From Chara braunii (taxonomy: Eukaryota; Streptophyta; Charophyceae; Charales; Characeae), in the NCBI GenBank assembly GCA_003427395.1, contig BFEA01000319.1, forward strand, positions 112,912-143,798: DNA of 30,887 nt. The letters are read 5' to 3'. The notes under the pieces are model-generated. The model was not told where the DNA came from, did no database searches, and saw nothing but the letters and a program-made list of their open reading frames with translations. The number at the start of each line of letters is the position of its first letter. Within the stretch, counting starts at the first letter, position 1. Made by a program: the position numbers and the translations under genes. Below are positions 1-10,151 of this stretch, piece after piece.

Positions 1-84
1 ACGAAACAGTTTGTCACAGCCCCTCGTTTGTTGTCCTCTTCTCTCTCTCTGCCTACGGTTTACCGGGCAGTTCTGTTTGTGACG

Positions 85-165
85 ATATATATATATATAT
101 ATATATATATCGTCATATATATATATATATATATTTCTATTTGATGATATATATATATATATATC
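85..165. repeat. (AT)n microsatellite
   Basis: Three runs of alternating A and T are separated by short interruptions (CGTC, TTTCTATTTGATG). The run is self-complementary and could form a hairpin. Open frames crossing it read as Ile-Tyr repeats and are artefacts. Confidence 0.95.
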
Positions 166-170
166 ATATT

Positions 171-620
171 GGTTTTCCCAAGACTGATAAGTGTAGACAA
201 GAATTTAACTTCATCGCCAAGCTCTACCTTCGAGGATATTTGCAAATTGATACAAATATCATGTACCAAGTTACAAATCTGTTTGGCCAAACAATAAGGT
301 CCATTCACACCGAGAATCCAATCTTTCTCATATCGAACGTAATAGACTCGGACTTGGTCAATTATGAAATCACTACAGAAGTATGATAGTTCTGTATATA
401 TATATCAGGTCTTTTCCTTGGATTTGATTCTCGTAGCCACCACCCTTATGGCTGGAATTCGTTGTCTGACAGACTGATGCAAGTTCATGCAACGACCCGA
501 AAGGTCCTGGTGGGTTGTTTCCCACCATGGATGCTCTGTAGTGGGAGCAATCCACACCGCAAAGTTGGAGTCCTTCAGCCAGAGCGGAAGGCCTGGAAGC
601 ATCAGCTTGTTTTGTATTTT
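171..620 (-). other. Unassigned coding-like remnant
   Basis: The minus strand has open stretches with non-repetitive amino-acid composition. One covers about 171-308 and includes the residues ELGDEVKFLSTLISLGK. Another covers about 405-602 and includes IAPTTEHPWWETTHQDL. They are in different frames and neither has a full domain I recognise. They may be decayed transposon coding sequence upstream of the exon at 846. No splice sites or starts are convincing, so I assign no function. Confidence 0.25.
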
Positions 621-845
621 GGATCCATCACTTGCCTGCGGAAAAGGAACCCAATTGGTGCTTTCCTGAATAGAAACGAGTTAGGATCAGAAAGCCCTGT
701 TTTCATTATTACGGAACGGAGGAAGAAAGGGATTAGTACCCGGATTACACACCTGGCTTGAGAGGTTTCCACTGACTATTCGCTTCCCTTCTTGTGCGCC
801 AAATGAACGAACAAACATGTTTCTTTTTTCTTTTTTTTTTTCAAG

Positions 846-1031
846 CAGCTGCATGAGCTTCAGCACATCTGGATTTCTATCTCAGCTGCATGTACGAAGC
901 GAGTTACAGCCATATCAGAGTTGTCTTCCCAAATTGATGACGTGGAATCCCATCGTTCGCGACGGATACAAAGCAAGTTGATTGAAGTCACGGACATGCT
1001 GGTGGATATTGCACATGCGACGCGTGGGCAG
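846..1031 (+). CDS. Internal exon of a coiled-coil protein, possibly CCDC180-like (exon n)
   Basis: A strong acceptor precedes this exon: a long pyrimidine tract at about 820-842 followed by TCAAG (an alternative CAG is 3 nt later). The donor is CAG|GTGAGC at 1031/1032. The 186 nt are fully open in phase 0 and give 62 residues, starting QLHELQHIWISISAACTKR and ending TDMLVDIAHATRGQ. The sequence is helical and charged, with a conserved-looking W at residue 9. The style fits the N-terminal DUF4455 region of CCDC180-type proteins, coiled-coil proteins linked to cilia and flagella; that family call is from memory and tentative. Exon status is well supported by splice signals, open frame and matching phase with 16749-16922. 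The next exon would lie about 15.7 kb away across a transposon-filled intron. No start codon is visible in the window, so the gene begins upstream. Confidence 0.6.
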
Positions 1032-1288
1032 GTGAGCTCAAACTTACAAGTTCATGCTCTGTGAATTTTTTATTCTTCTTCTTCTTTCTCTTCACCTTCA
1101 CTACCACCTTCCCCTGAACACCATGTAGAATGGAAACAAGTTACCTTTCTGCTCTGACACCATCGTGATGAGACTGAGTTGTGCGCAGAGGAAGACTGTA
1201 CTGCGATCAACCAAGTGCATCACTCCCCTCATCCTAAATCTGCACCGTTTGAATGCTAAGCGTGGAGGTGTTATTTGTATGGGACGGT

Positions 1289-1343
1289 GGGCCCGGTTCC
1301 CAGCACGTATTGCTCCCCACGAATAGACTGGAGAATTTGTCCC
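1289..1343 (+). repeat. Dispersed repeat fragment, copy 1 (inverted relative to 16026-16078)
   Basis: This stretch of about 53 bp begins GGGCCCGGTTCCCAGCACGT. It matches the reverse complement of 16026-16078 at roughly 46 of 53 positions by eye. A poly-A run (about 1344-1362) follows directly, as at the 3' end of a retrotransposed piece. The other copy lies in an unidentified minus-strand coding-like block, so this may be a fragment of the same unknown element. Confidence 0.6.
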
Positions 1344-1437
1344 CAAAAAAAAAAAAAAAAAAGATGTGGAGGTGGTACAACACACACTGGACCAAGCATG
1401 CATGCATATGGTGTCGTTAATTCCTGCACCAGTGAAT

Positions 1438-2375
1438 TGCAAGGAAAATGAGCGATAGCGAACTTCAGAAACCAAGCAGCATCATACACATGAGACCAGA
1501 TAGTCATGACCTCGAACCAAAAGCAGAATTGCAACACGAGTCCCACCAAATAAGAGCACAGCAAAAACTCGTAAGTGACAATGTTCAAGTAGTCTCATCA
1601 TCATCAACAAAGAACCAATGTCGACATCCTATCTGGTGCTCTGCGCCCAGACTACAAATGGCAGATCCTATCTAGCCTATCTACAATGCCGCTGGTGACG
1701 TCAACAGCTCCCCGAAGTACGGGCAGATCTCGGCCAACGCCGTTCTCCTCAAGCACCAGGTATGTCTCTCGTATCACTCACAACCTCGATCCCCCACTCA
1801 CAGATGCCACGTACACCCAAGGACCACCATGCGCCCCATCCAGCATACAGCAGCGCAGCTCGGCTATCGCTGCCTGCTCCTTCCAGCTCGCCCTGAGCGC
1901 GTGAGCGCTGGCCAGCGTATAGCGCAGCAGCGCTTGCTCAGCATGCAGCCAGTGCCCGAATGAGGAGTGCGGGGGCAGGCACTTTCCTAAATGGAAGTGA
2001 CCTGCCTGCTGCGTGCGGCCTGCCTGCGTTGGGCCTCGGTCCAGAAGCTTCCGGTAGGCCCCGTGAAGCTGAGCCCCAGTCCGAACGAATCAGGCCCAGG
2101 GCCTGTGGTGGTTACTCGTATCCAACTGCCCACAGCCTGTGTTCGGCCCATGTTGCGTATCTGGCCCAGGGCCTGCCTCAGTTACATACAAAAAAGGCAG
2201 CCTGGGCCTGGGCGCTCTCAACCAACTGGCGCTGCGCAACTGCCTGTATTTCCCCAGTTGCGTGGTGACCCCAAAAATGGGCCTGTAGGCCTTGGTCGAG
2301 CTTGCCTTCACTTAGGGCGGCCGACTGTACTGAAAATAGGGCCCAGTAGGGCGTATTGAGGCCTTGAGCCTCGCA
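1438..2375 (-). repeat. 3' LTR of the chromovirus (intact copy, 938 bp)
   Basis: It is bounded by TG and CA and by the purine tract on its right. It aligns end to end with 8807-9571 plus 10920-11088. It carries the unoccupied CTGGG site (2202-2206) at which the other LTR received a nested insertion. It is GC-rich in its right half with repeated GGCCCAGGGCCTG motifs. Open frames inside it are short and not credible as genes. Confidence 0.93.
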
Positions 2376-2386
2376 TTCCCTCCTCC
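2376..2386 (-). promoter_or_regulatory. Polypurine tract (plus-strand priming site)
   Basis: On the minus strand the sequence directly before the 3' LTR is GGAGGAGGGAA, followed by the LTR start TGCGAGG. Its position and purine-only composition are those of an LTR retrotransposon polypurine tract. Confidence 0.85.
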
Positions 2387-2415
2387 ATACTTCGACAGTC
2401 CTCTGAGAAGTCCCA

Positions 2416-3366
2416 TTACTCAATCTGTCGCTCTCCCTTCTGCAGTGACTTCTCGTAGTGAGCGACAGCCCGTGGAGCGGTTTGCATCAGTTCCTCGCTG
2501 GTAAACCATCTGTCCTCCTTAGGATCAGTGTGATGTCTGAACCGAACGTGATACTGCAGCTTCGGCTTAGGAGGACGTCCCCTGCCTGTTGGTCTTGGAA
2601 CTGGCATTTCCCTGTGGTCCACGATGTCATCGATGTCGACCTCTCCATCCATGGTTATGGGCAGCATTGAGCGACGAGAGGGAAACTGGTCAGTTTCCTT
2701 GAAAGGTGCAAGTTTGGAGGCGTGAGAGACAGGGTCAGTGCGAAGATGACCAGGGATCCGGATTACATAAGATGGCCCATCCGGATCTCCCCCAACAACA
2801 TCGAGAACCTCCCATTGTCCAAAGTACTGTGGCATGAGCTTGTGGGAGATCCCGTGCTCCTGTCCCAATTCTGAGGACTTCACCCAGACTCTGTCCCCTA
2901 CCTGAAATGTGGATGGGCGGCGGTGTTTGTTCTCAGACTCTATCATTGCCGCCTGTGCCTTATGCATCTGTTGTACTGGCCCCTGCATCAGTTGTTCACA
3001 ACGATAGCCAAATTCAAGTGTGCCCGGTGCAACATTTGGCTGGTTGTCAGGTAGTAGAAAGTCTAGGGGCAGTCTAGGCTTGAAAGTCAGTAGCAGAGTG
3101 TTAGGGCTTACCCTAGTGGCGATGTGCACAGCGTTCTTGTACAGGCTGGCGATGAGAGCAAGTTTCTCATCCCAGTCCACCTGATTGGGCTTAATGGAGT
3201 GCCGCAACAGGTGTTGTACAACGCGGTTCAGCGCTCTGCTTGGCCATTTGCCTTTGTGTGGTTCCCGGAAGTCATCTGCAGCTGTGTTCCCTGTTCTGCA
3301 GCTGTGTTCCCTGTTCTGCAGCTGCAGCCTTCCACAATTAACTGGTGAATCCGACATCCCTGTCAA
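2416..3366 (-). pseudogene. Integrase C-terminal half plus chromodomain-like tail
   Basis: This open stretch encodes the end of the integrase core (around LNRVVQHLLRHSIKP), then the C-terminal integrase region with VGDRVWVKSSELGQEHG and the SHASKLAPFKE motif. It ends with a chromodomain-like module: DIDDIVDHRE near residue 243, then YHVRFRHHTD and RWFTSEELM. The W before the terminal helix is present, but the usual V-K-W-x-G core reads V-R-F-R-H, so histone-mark binding is uncertain. Chromodomains steer chromovirus integration to particular chromatin. The N-terminal ~30 residues are out of frame with the integrase core upstream because of a frameshift and a 20-bp tandem duplication (3281-3320). 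The stop is only about 40 bp from the 3' LTR. Confidence 0.85.
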
Positions 3367-3637
3367 GCCTAAAGTCTCTGACCCAGTTATCTTTGAACAT
3401 CTTGATCACATACTCGGTCTTAGCTGTAGCAGGCATTGCAACTAATCTAGCGTACTTACTAAACCTATCCACAATGACGTAGATATATCTCATTCCACTC
3501 TTGCTGGTGACCAGAGTGTCCATGAAATCCATAGACAGGCTCTCACTGGGCCTTTCCGGAATCGGAAGGGGCTTAAGAAGCCCAAGAGGGGCCTGGGTAC
3601 GTGGCTTGTCTCGCTGACAGACTTGACAAGTCTCCAT
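3338..3637 (-). pseudogene. Integrase catalytic core, N-terminal part
   Basis: It encodes METCQVCQRDKPRTQAPLG, the second half of the H2C2 zinc finger (CxxC) leading into the core. The first catalytic Asp sits in SMDFMDTL, followed by YIYVIVDRFSKYARLV. The second catalytic Asp lies in DRDVGFTS, but the loop before it looks about six residues shorter than usual (RDFRLDRDV). The frame ends at 3338-3340 and continues in another frame. It is in the same frame as 3638-4177, separated only by a TAA at 3638-3640 that fits a CAA-to-TAA change. Confidence 0.85.
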
Positions 3638-4312
3638 TTACAGCTTCGCATCCTTCATCATTGTGGGCCACCAGAACCGCTGCAACAAGTTTGCTGCAAT
3701 CTTCCTATATCCAAAATGTCCTGTGGCATCATGACACTCACCTAAAAATAAACTACGCAAAGAATCCCGATAAGGCACACAAAGACGTTTATTCCCGGCC
3801 TTCTCAAGGAACAGCAGACCATTGATCAACTCAAACTCTTCAGACGTAGCTTTATCCTTCGCCTCGAGTCTGCGTATGATCTCTGACATGAACGGGTCCT
3901 CGCGATAGGCTTCCACCAAAGACTGAGTAACATCGTCCGCAAGCCCAAACTCAGTGATCAGCGCACCTAGGAAGTCTGGCCTACACAACAGCGCATCAAC
4001 AACCTTGTTGTACTCCCCCTTAATGTACTGGGGTTCGAAGTCATACTGCTCTATGAATTCAATCCAACGCTTCATAGCATCGGAGAGTACCAGTTGAGTC
4101 TTCATCCACCTCAGGGTCTGATGATCAGTCCTGACGTAGAAGAAGCGACCAAGGAGGTAATGCCTCCAGTGAGTCAACGCTTCCTAAATCGTGTAGAGTT
4201 CCTTCTCATAGGTGGACTTGGCCAACTTCTGAGAGGGCATTTTTCTGGACATGTACTCTACGGGCCTCAACTTTTCCCCCTCCTGCTGTGTAAGTACGGC
4301 ACCAATGCCATA
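3638..4312 (-). pseudogene. RNase H domain and integrase zinc-finger start
   Basis: The reading passes from RT connection to RNase H (GRFFYVRTDHQTLRWMK, then EYNKVVDALLCRPDF, where plant elements usually have ADALSR). It then enters the integrase H2C2 finger (HDATGHFGYRKIAANL, WWPTMMKDA). Upstream in the same frame are TYEKELYTI and EAL separated by TAG (4184-4186). A TAA at 4313-4315 follows TTDAS, at the start of RNase H where a catalytic Asp is expected and retained. All stops fit single C-to-T changes in Gln codons. Confidence 0.82.
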
Positions 4313-4876
4313 TTAGCTGGCATCCGTGGTCACAACAAACGGCTTGTCAGGATCGGGCAGTTTCAATACCTCATGGTGCGTCTGCGCATGCTTCAGATGT
4401 CTGAAGGCAGCCTCGCACCTGTCTGTCCACTCCCATGGGGTGTCAAGGCGGGTCAGGTAAGTCAAAGGGGCGGCCACTATACTATAATTCTTGACAAAAT
4501 TGCGGTAGTAGCCGGTCATCCCTAAGAAGGACCTCATCTCAGTCACAGACTGAGGACGCGACCAATCACGAATGCTGACCACCTTCGCGTCACCGGGCTT
4601 CAATCCCTCCGCGGAAATCTCATGACCCAACTACAAGATCCGGGTGCGGCCAAACTCTCACTTCTCCCCGTTGATCTTGAACTTGTGCTGCCGAAGGAGA
4701 TTAAGGACTTTATCTAAATGACCAACGTGCTCCTCGACAGTCCTACTGAAAATAAGCATGTCATTGAGGTACACAATGACAAACTTATCCAAGTAGTTAT
4801 GAAAGATCCGGTTCATGTTGTGCTGAAAGGTGCTAGCAGCATTGCAAAGGCCGAAGATCCTTGGGCCGGATTGCAA
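4313..4876 (-). pseudogene. Reverse transcriptase palm and thumb (catalytic YLDD reads YLND)
   Basis: It includes FGLCNAASTFQHNMNRIF, then the catalytic box FVIVYLNDMLIFSRT. The family motif is Y-L/V-D-D; here the first Asp codon is AAT at 4763-4765, which should abolish polymerisation. In-frame stops TGA (4658-4660) after INGEK and TAG (4631-4633) before LGHEIS interrupt the reading. It continues through FLGMTGYYRNFVKNYS and the RNase H start VVTTDAS. Frame 4876 to 3338 is continuous apart from these stops. Confidence 0.85.
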
Positions 4877-5381
4877 TCTGATGGTACCCGGACTTCAGAT
4901 CTATCTTACTGAAGTACCGACACCCTTGCACTTGGTCCAACAAGTCATTGATATGCGGTAGGGGCTCTGCATTCTTCACAGTGATGACGTTGAGGCCCCT
5001 ATAGTCAATGCACATCCTCAAGGTCCCCCTCTTCTTCGGTACAAATAAGATTGGCGATCCGTAAGAGGAAACACTAGGCCGGATCCAACCCTTCTCTACG
5101 AGTTTCTTGAGTTGCCGGCGGAGCTCATCAAACTCGCCTGGAGACATCGGATAGATCCTACCCTGTGGAGTGCTAGACCATGGGATAATCTCTATCGCGT
5201 GGACAACCTCCCTCTCAACAACTCCTTTCGGCTCTTCAAATAGATCAGGGTACTTAGCGACTACTCCCTCTATCTCCGACGACATTTTCACCGGCTCGCC
5301 TGCTGCAGAGACATAAACTAAGTACATACCCTCCTCCGGATCTTGCTGATAATAATTATAAAACGCGGCGCACACATGCAT
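4833..5381 (-). pseudogene. Reverse transcriptase fingers/palm N-terminal part
   Basis: It encodes the linker EEGMYLVYVSAAGEP, then the RT entry region (KYPDLFEEPKGV, RIYPMSPGEFDELRRQLKKL) and SSYGSPILFVPKKRGTLRM. The first palm motif reads CIDYRGLN, followed by YFSKIDLKSGYHQIAI, with the motif A Asp present. A frameshift near 4840-4876 moves the reading to the next RT segment. Coding-strand orientation and spacing match Ty3/gypsy pol. Confidence 0.87.
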
Positions 5382-5383
5382 CC

Positions 5384-5614
5384 GTAGGACTCGATCAGCC
5401 TACTAGCTTTAAACTTACGTAATCCGGCGGTCCCCCCTCCGGGCAAAGTGTGTTTGACCACTTTTCTGTCCCAGTCAAACTGGGTTGTGCAACCGAAACA
5501 TAGTACATACCTAACAAGTTGTTCATCGGGAGATCATCACTGACTAGGAATGAGACGCGATATCTCAATTCCCCTCCCGCGCCTCGACCCTAGCAGGAAC
5601 AACTACTATTTCTA
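5384..5614 (-). pseudogene. Protease remnant lacking the catalytic D-S/T-G
   Basis: The three minus frames of this stretch give broken retropepsin-like text: LRYRVSFLVSDDLPMNNLLG in one frame, then FDWDRKVVKHTLPGG in another. The LLGM segment resembles the conserved I-L-G near the retropepsin C-terminus. I found no D-S-G or D-T-G active-site triplet between the gag stop and this motif, so the N-terminal part of the protease seems deleted or destroyed. Several stops (including two adjacent TAG codons after gag) lie here. Confidence 0.6.
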
Positions 5615-7582
5615 CTAGCCCGACGTGTTTCCCGGAGCAGTTCCCGAACTATTGGCAACATTGCTACCTACGGGAGCGGAGGATCCCAACGCCTGCCCCA
5701 TTGTAGGCGGAATAATTTCGGTCACCTTCTTATTTCGACACTTGAACTGATTATGGCCATATTGACCACAACGGATGCAAGTCTGCCGAGTGTATCGATC
5801 CCTCCACACGTCCTCTATAAGAACCGCTTTCTCCCATGGAGGAGCATTGGGGTCAACTTGACTCCTAGACCGGGAGCCTCCATGGCGTCTACCGGTCGCC
5901 TTGCCTTTTTGAACTGAGGTAGCGACTACTCCACCCCCTGAAGCTTCTACGCTGCCCGCCTCTGCACCTACTCCCTCATGAAAGTCGTTATCCAATTCAA
6001 TGGTTGAGCCATCGTTGTCGACAAACATAATGCGGCCCTTCGCCTTCCAGTTGGGAGGCAATGACTTCTTCCTTTCATCCGTCGTGGGTTGGTGCCCATG
6101 CCCTATCTTTGCATCTAGGTCTAGGGCCTTCTTGCTAAACGAAGGAAAGTTGTGCATATTGATGTTTGCCTCACTCGCCTGATTTCTGAGGGGCATGGGA
6201 AGACACCTCAGATAAGTAGTGAGTAAGACCTGGGGGTCGTAATGAACTCCAGGAACACAGATCAGATGCTCTACCGCGTCTGTGGCATCCCTTACTGACT
6301 TTAACGGTCTATTGCTCAGAGTCAGGATCACGTCAGTGGCCTTTTGGGCCTCCTGAGGATCATGCCACCTTTCCTCCACCAGCTTAAGGAAGTCCTCCAG
6401 TTTCTGGTTGATTGCCCAAGCGCGGAAGTCATGACAGTACCCCTGAAGTTGCACTAACCCGCTTAACCATCTCGCTGCACTCCCCTCAAGGTAGGAGACA
6501 GCCACAAGCACTTCCTCGTGTGGCAAGGTCAATTTGCACTTAACGTAGACTGACACTGACCTCAACCAGGTGTCAAGGTCTTCGCCCCTCTTATCCCCTG
6601 AAAAGGGTTTGGGTGAGGCGATGGCCGTCTTTGGAACCCACTGTGTTTGTCCTGGTACCTGCCCCACTCCGGGTTGTGGACCGTAGGGCGCAGGCTGCTG
6701 CACTAACTGCTGTTGGGGCTGTGCGCCCAGCTATTGTGCTGGCTGCGAGACTGCAGGCTGCCCAGTTACGGCAACCTGCGACGGAGGTTGGGAGTACACT
6801 GTCCGTACAGGAATCTGCACACTAGGACCTGCCGAGAAACCTCCTATCAAAGGCATACCTAGGGAAACGACTTGGACCGATGTTGGAGCTATGTATGGGG
6901 ATACCCCAGTCACCGGTGGGACAGAAGGAGGAGGTTGTACCACGGGCCAGGCACCGGGCCCTGATGGTGATGGTGTCGCTTGAGCTCGCCCGACCCACAT
7001 GGCCAAGCTTTGCTGGATGTGCTGTAAGAGCGTCATTTGGTGATCCTGCATCTCTACTACATCTAGCAAGACCGTTCTTAGGGTCCTCACATCATCATCC
7101 ATGTCTGTCAGGTCCATCTCCTCTAACTCACTAATATCCGCTTGTCCTCGCTGCATCCTAACTCTTCTCCTGATCATCCTCTTTTTTTCTGCCTTTACCT
7201 CTCCTAAAGCCTGTTGTAGTTGTGCCTCGCCAGCAGCTGCTCGCTGTATGGCAACCTCCTCGGGGGTCAACACTAACGGCTGGCTTGCCATAACGCCAGT
7301 GGACTGACTCAGGGTCTGTGCGACCGTTGACCCTATAGTTCCTTAACTGCTGGCCTGGGAGCTCTGTCGAGCAGCAGTTGCCATGACTGCTGAAGTAGCG
7401 GCCTCGCTTGTGAATGCCCTGCTTGCCTCTACGACCCTAGCTCTCCACTGCTGCTGCTGTCTCTCCCTAAGCTGGCGGAACAAAAGTCTATCGCCCGCTG
7501 ATCCTAATGCCAAGTGGGCTACTGGGCGCCTCGCTGATCGCAGGATCCGGTCGTCCTCCCTAGTTTCCTTACTGTCGCTCAT
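5615..7582 (-). pseudogene. gag: gag, single frame with two premature stops
   Basis: From MSDSKETREDDRILRSARR at 7582 the reading stays in one frame to the TAG at 5615-5617, interrupted by TAA (7343-7345) and TAG (6731-6733). Both stops fit Gln codons changed by C-to-T. The N-terminal part is rich in Q, A and R with a coiled-coil-like stretch. A Pro/Gln/Val-rich linker follows. The capsid-like Retrotrans_gag region includes KPFSGDKRGEDLDTWLRSV and SYLEGSAARWLSGL. Near the C-terminus is a CCHC knuckle CIRCGQYGHNQFKC (CX2CX4HX4C). It would form the particle core and bind genomic RNA. Length without stops is about 655 codons. Confidence 0.87.
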
Positions 7583-8788
7583 AAGCTACAAAACTGCACA
7601 CCGTCTGCACTAGGTCACTCACTTGATGCCTACCGCAGCGTCATGCACAAACCAATTTAAAAATAAATAAATTAATTAACCGGTGACTATTTCAAAGTCT
7701 ATACATTCGGGTCCAATAGGTAGTCCAGATTCCTACAAATGAAACTATTTTACTTTGACTAGCCCGCAAATAGATAAGCAATTGAGCAGAAATTGTTTCT
7801 ACCTATGCTGTCCGGCAGAAAATAAAAACAGAATCATTTGTTGGGTCTGTTTGCATAATGGAATTTTGCCCGAACTTATCACCTGGAATCTACCCCTTCC
7901 TCAGTTCTTCCTAAAAGTCACTTGACGTCAGCGTTCCTGAGCAATCTAGATAGCGTGTGTCTAAAGGTATGCACATGGCCCGCCCCTGTGCCCCGAGTAT
8001 ATGCTGAGCTGGCCAGCCCTGCACATTGTTTATCCTCGCGTCCAACGAGCTTTACACCGACCGATTGGCTGATCAGGAGGCGCTTAAAGATGATCCCCGC
8101 AGTCCTCAGGAATTCTTTAACGTCGCAGACAGGACGACGATCACAACCAATGGAAGGTACCTCGCCGATGTTTATTTATGGACGCCCGGTTCTCGTCTCA
8201 TAACCCATCTATCAGCGCAGCAAGCAGACAAAGGACAAAGTAGCGAAGCATGCGTGCCCTACTCCCGGTGGGTTGGCATGGTGACCGTGACCCAGTGCTT
8301 CGTCCAGGGCCCTTCAGATAGCTCTGCCCTCTCCTTCCAGATGCTCTACGTGAACAATGCCGACTCTCAAGGTTGAGCGCACTCGACTCCTCACATGAGA
8401 GGACTCTCAAGACAAAACACATCCTCACGGTAAGAAGTGTCGAAGAGGGTAGATAAAGTTAAAAACAACGTACCTCAAGATAGCTGCCCCCAACCACGGA
8501 TATTCTCACCAGATGACATGATACCGATTGTGATGACCAATCGCTGCTTCGGCACAACCAACATTACACCGCCGTTCCACCTCAGCATCAATCGCACATC
8601 AGATAGTTCTCATCACACTGCGAACACCCAATAATAACCACGTAGCCTTCCTGGCGATACCCCTCACCTCCTGGGTCGCCCTACTTGCCTTCGCCCTCCT
8701 TACTACACACTCCCTATGACCGCTCGCCCAGCAGACCACATGCATGTACCGCATAGGCAGAAAACAATCGCCAGATTAGCGCACCGTA
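7583..8788 (-). other. 5' leader of the chromovirus, with an antisense open frame
   Basis: About 1.2 kb separates gag from the primer site. It contains an AT-rich patch near 7655-7680 and no retroviral domain. On the opposite (+) strand an open frame at 8026-8376 (116 codons, including RTTITTNGRYLADVYLW) has varied composition but no domain I recognise. It could be chance, a captured fragment, or one of the extra antisense frames some plant LTR elements carry. Confidence 0.6.
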
Positions 8789-8803
8789 CCACAGCTCCGA
8801 CCA
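8789..8803 (-). promoter_or_regulatory. Candidate tRNA primer-binding site
   Basis: On the minus strand the LTR end GCA is followed by ATT and then TGGTCGGAGCTGTGG. Starting with TGG (complement of tRNA CCA) a few bases from the LTR is the expected layout. I could not match the following bases to a particular tRNA from memory; it is not the common initiator-Met site. Confidence 0.5.
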
Positions 8804-9900
8804 AATTGCAAGGAAAATGAGCGATAGCGAACTTCAGAAGCCAAGCAGCATCATACACATGAGACCAGATAGTCGTGACCAAAAACAGAATTGCAACACG
8901 AGTTCCACCAAATAAGAGCACAACAAAAGCTCATAAGTGACAATGTTGGAATAGTCTCATCATCATCAACAAAGAACCAATGTCGACATCCTATCTGGCG
9001 CTCTGCGCCCAGAGTACAAATGGCAGATCCTATCTAGCCTATCTACAATGTCGCTGGTGACGTCAACAGCTCCCCGAAGTGCGAGCAGATCTCGGCCAAT
9101 GCCGTCGTTCGCCTCAAGCAACAGGTATGTCTCTCGTATCACTCACAACCTCGATCCCCCACTCACAGATGCCACGTGCAGCCAAGGACCACCATGTGCC
9201 CCATCCAGCATACAGCAGCGCAGCTCGGCTATGGCTGCCTGCTCCTCCAGCTCGCCTGTGAGTGCGTGAGCGCTGGCCAGTGTCTAGCGCAGCAGCGCTT
9301 GCGCAGCATGCAGCTAGTGCCGGAATGAGGAGTGCTGGGGCGGGCACTTTCCTAAATGGAAGTGACCTGCCTGCTGCATGCAGCCTGCCTGCACTGGGCC
9401 TCGGTCCCGAAGCTTCCGGTAGGCCCCGTGAGGCTGAGCCCCAATCCGAACGGACCAGGCCCAGGGCCTGTGGTGGTTACCCGTGCCCAACTGCCCGCAG
9501 CCTGTGTTCAGCCCATGTTGCGTATCTGGCCCAGGGCCTGCCTCAGTTACATGCGAAAAAGGCAGCCTGGGTGTTACATGCTGCGCCTGCAACAGGCTGC
9601 ACGGGCCATTTTCAGGCCCGTGTTGTTTTCAGCCTGAAAGCCTGAAAACAAGGGCCTACAGGCCCTGTGTTGTTTCAGCCTGAAACAGGGCCCTCCAGGC
9701 CCTGAGTCTTTTCAGCCTGAAACGGAGGGCCATTTTCAGGCCCTCATAAGATCAACCTGCCCTGAAACGTAGGCACCAGACCAGGGTTTTAGCTCAGGCC
9801 ATTTTTGGCCTATTTTCAAGACAACCTTTGTTTGAGCTTCAACCCCAGGGTCTGGCACGTTTTGGCATTGGCAAGAGCAGCCTCCTAGACGGGCCAGCAC

Positions 9901-9908
9901 TATATAAG
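9901..9908 (+). promoter_or_regulatory. TATA box of the nested LTR
   Basis: TATATAAG lies about 330 bp from the LTR start in a GC-rich context, where a U3 promoter is expected. It suggests that the nested LTR is oriented on the plus strand, opposite to its host element. Confidence 0.5.
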
Positions 9909-10151
9909 ACTGGCCCGCCCTGCAGGCTGCAGGTAGTTCATAGGGACTTCCCAGGCACTTCACGTGCAGGAGGTAGTCTTCAGGATTCGGCAGCAGCACT
10001 CTGGAGGAGCGCTGCAGTAGTAGTAGTAGCGTTAGCAGTATTGTTCAGAGTTGGGCACTACTAGGAGCTAGAGTAGTTCTGGAGAGAGAGAGAGAGAGAG
10101 ATTGGGCGGAGGCCAGGGAGACTTACCTGCAGCTCCATAGCTCCAGCTTCG

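Noticed and set aside
60-308. Small protein with Ile-Tyr repeats
   Set aside because: The repetitive part is translation of the (AT)n tract; only the remainder is noted as a weak coding remnant.
1991-2359. Open frames inside the left LTR
   Set aside because: They lie in a GC-rich LTR and shift or break in the other LTR copy.
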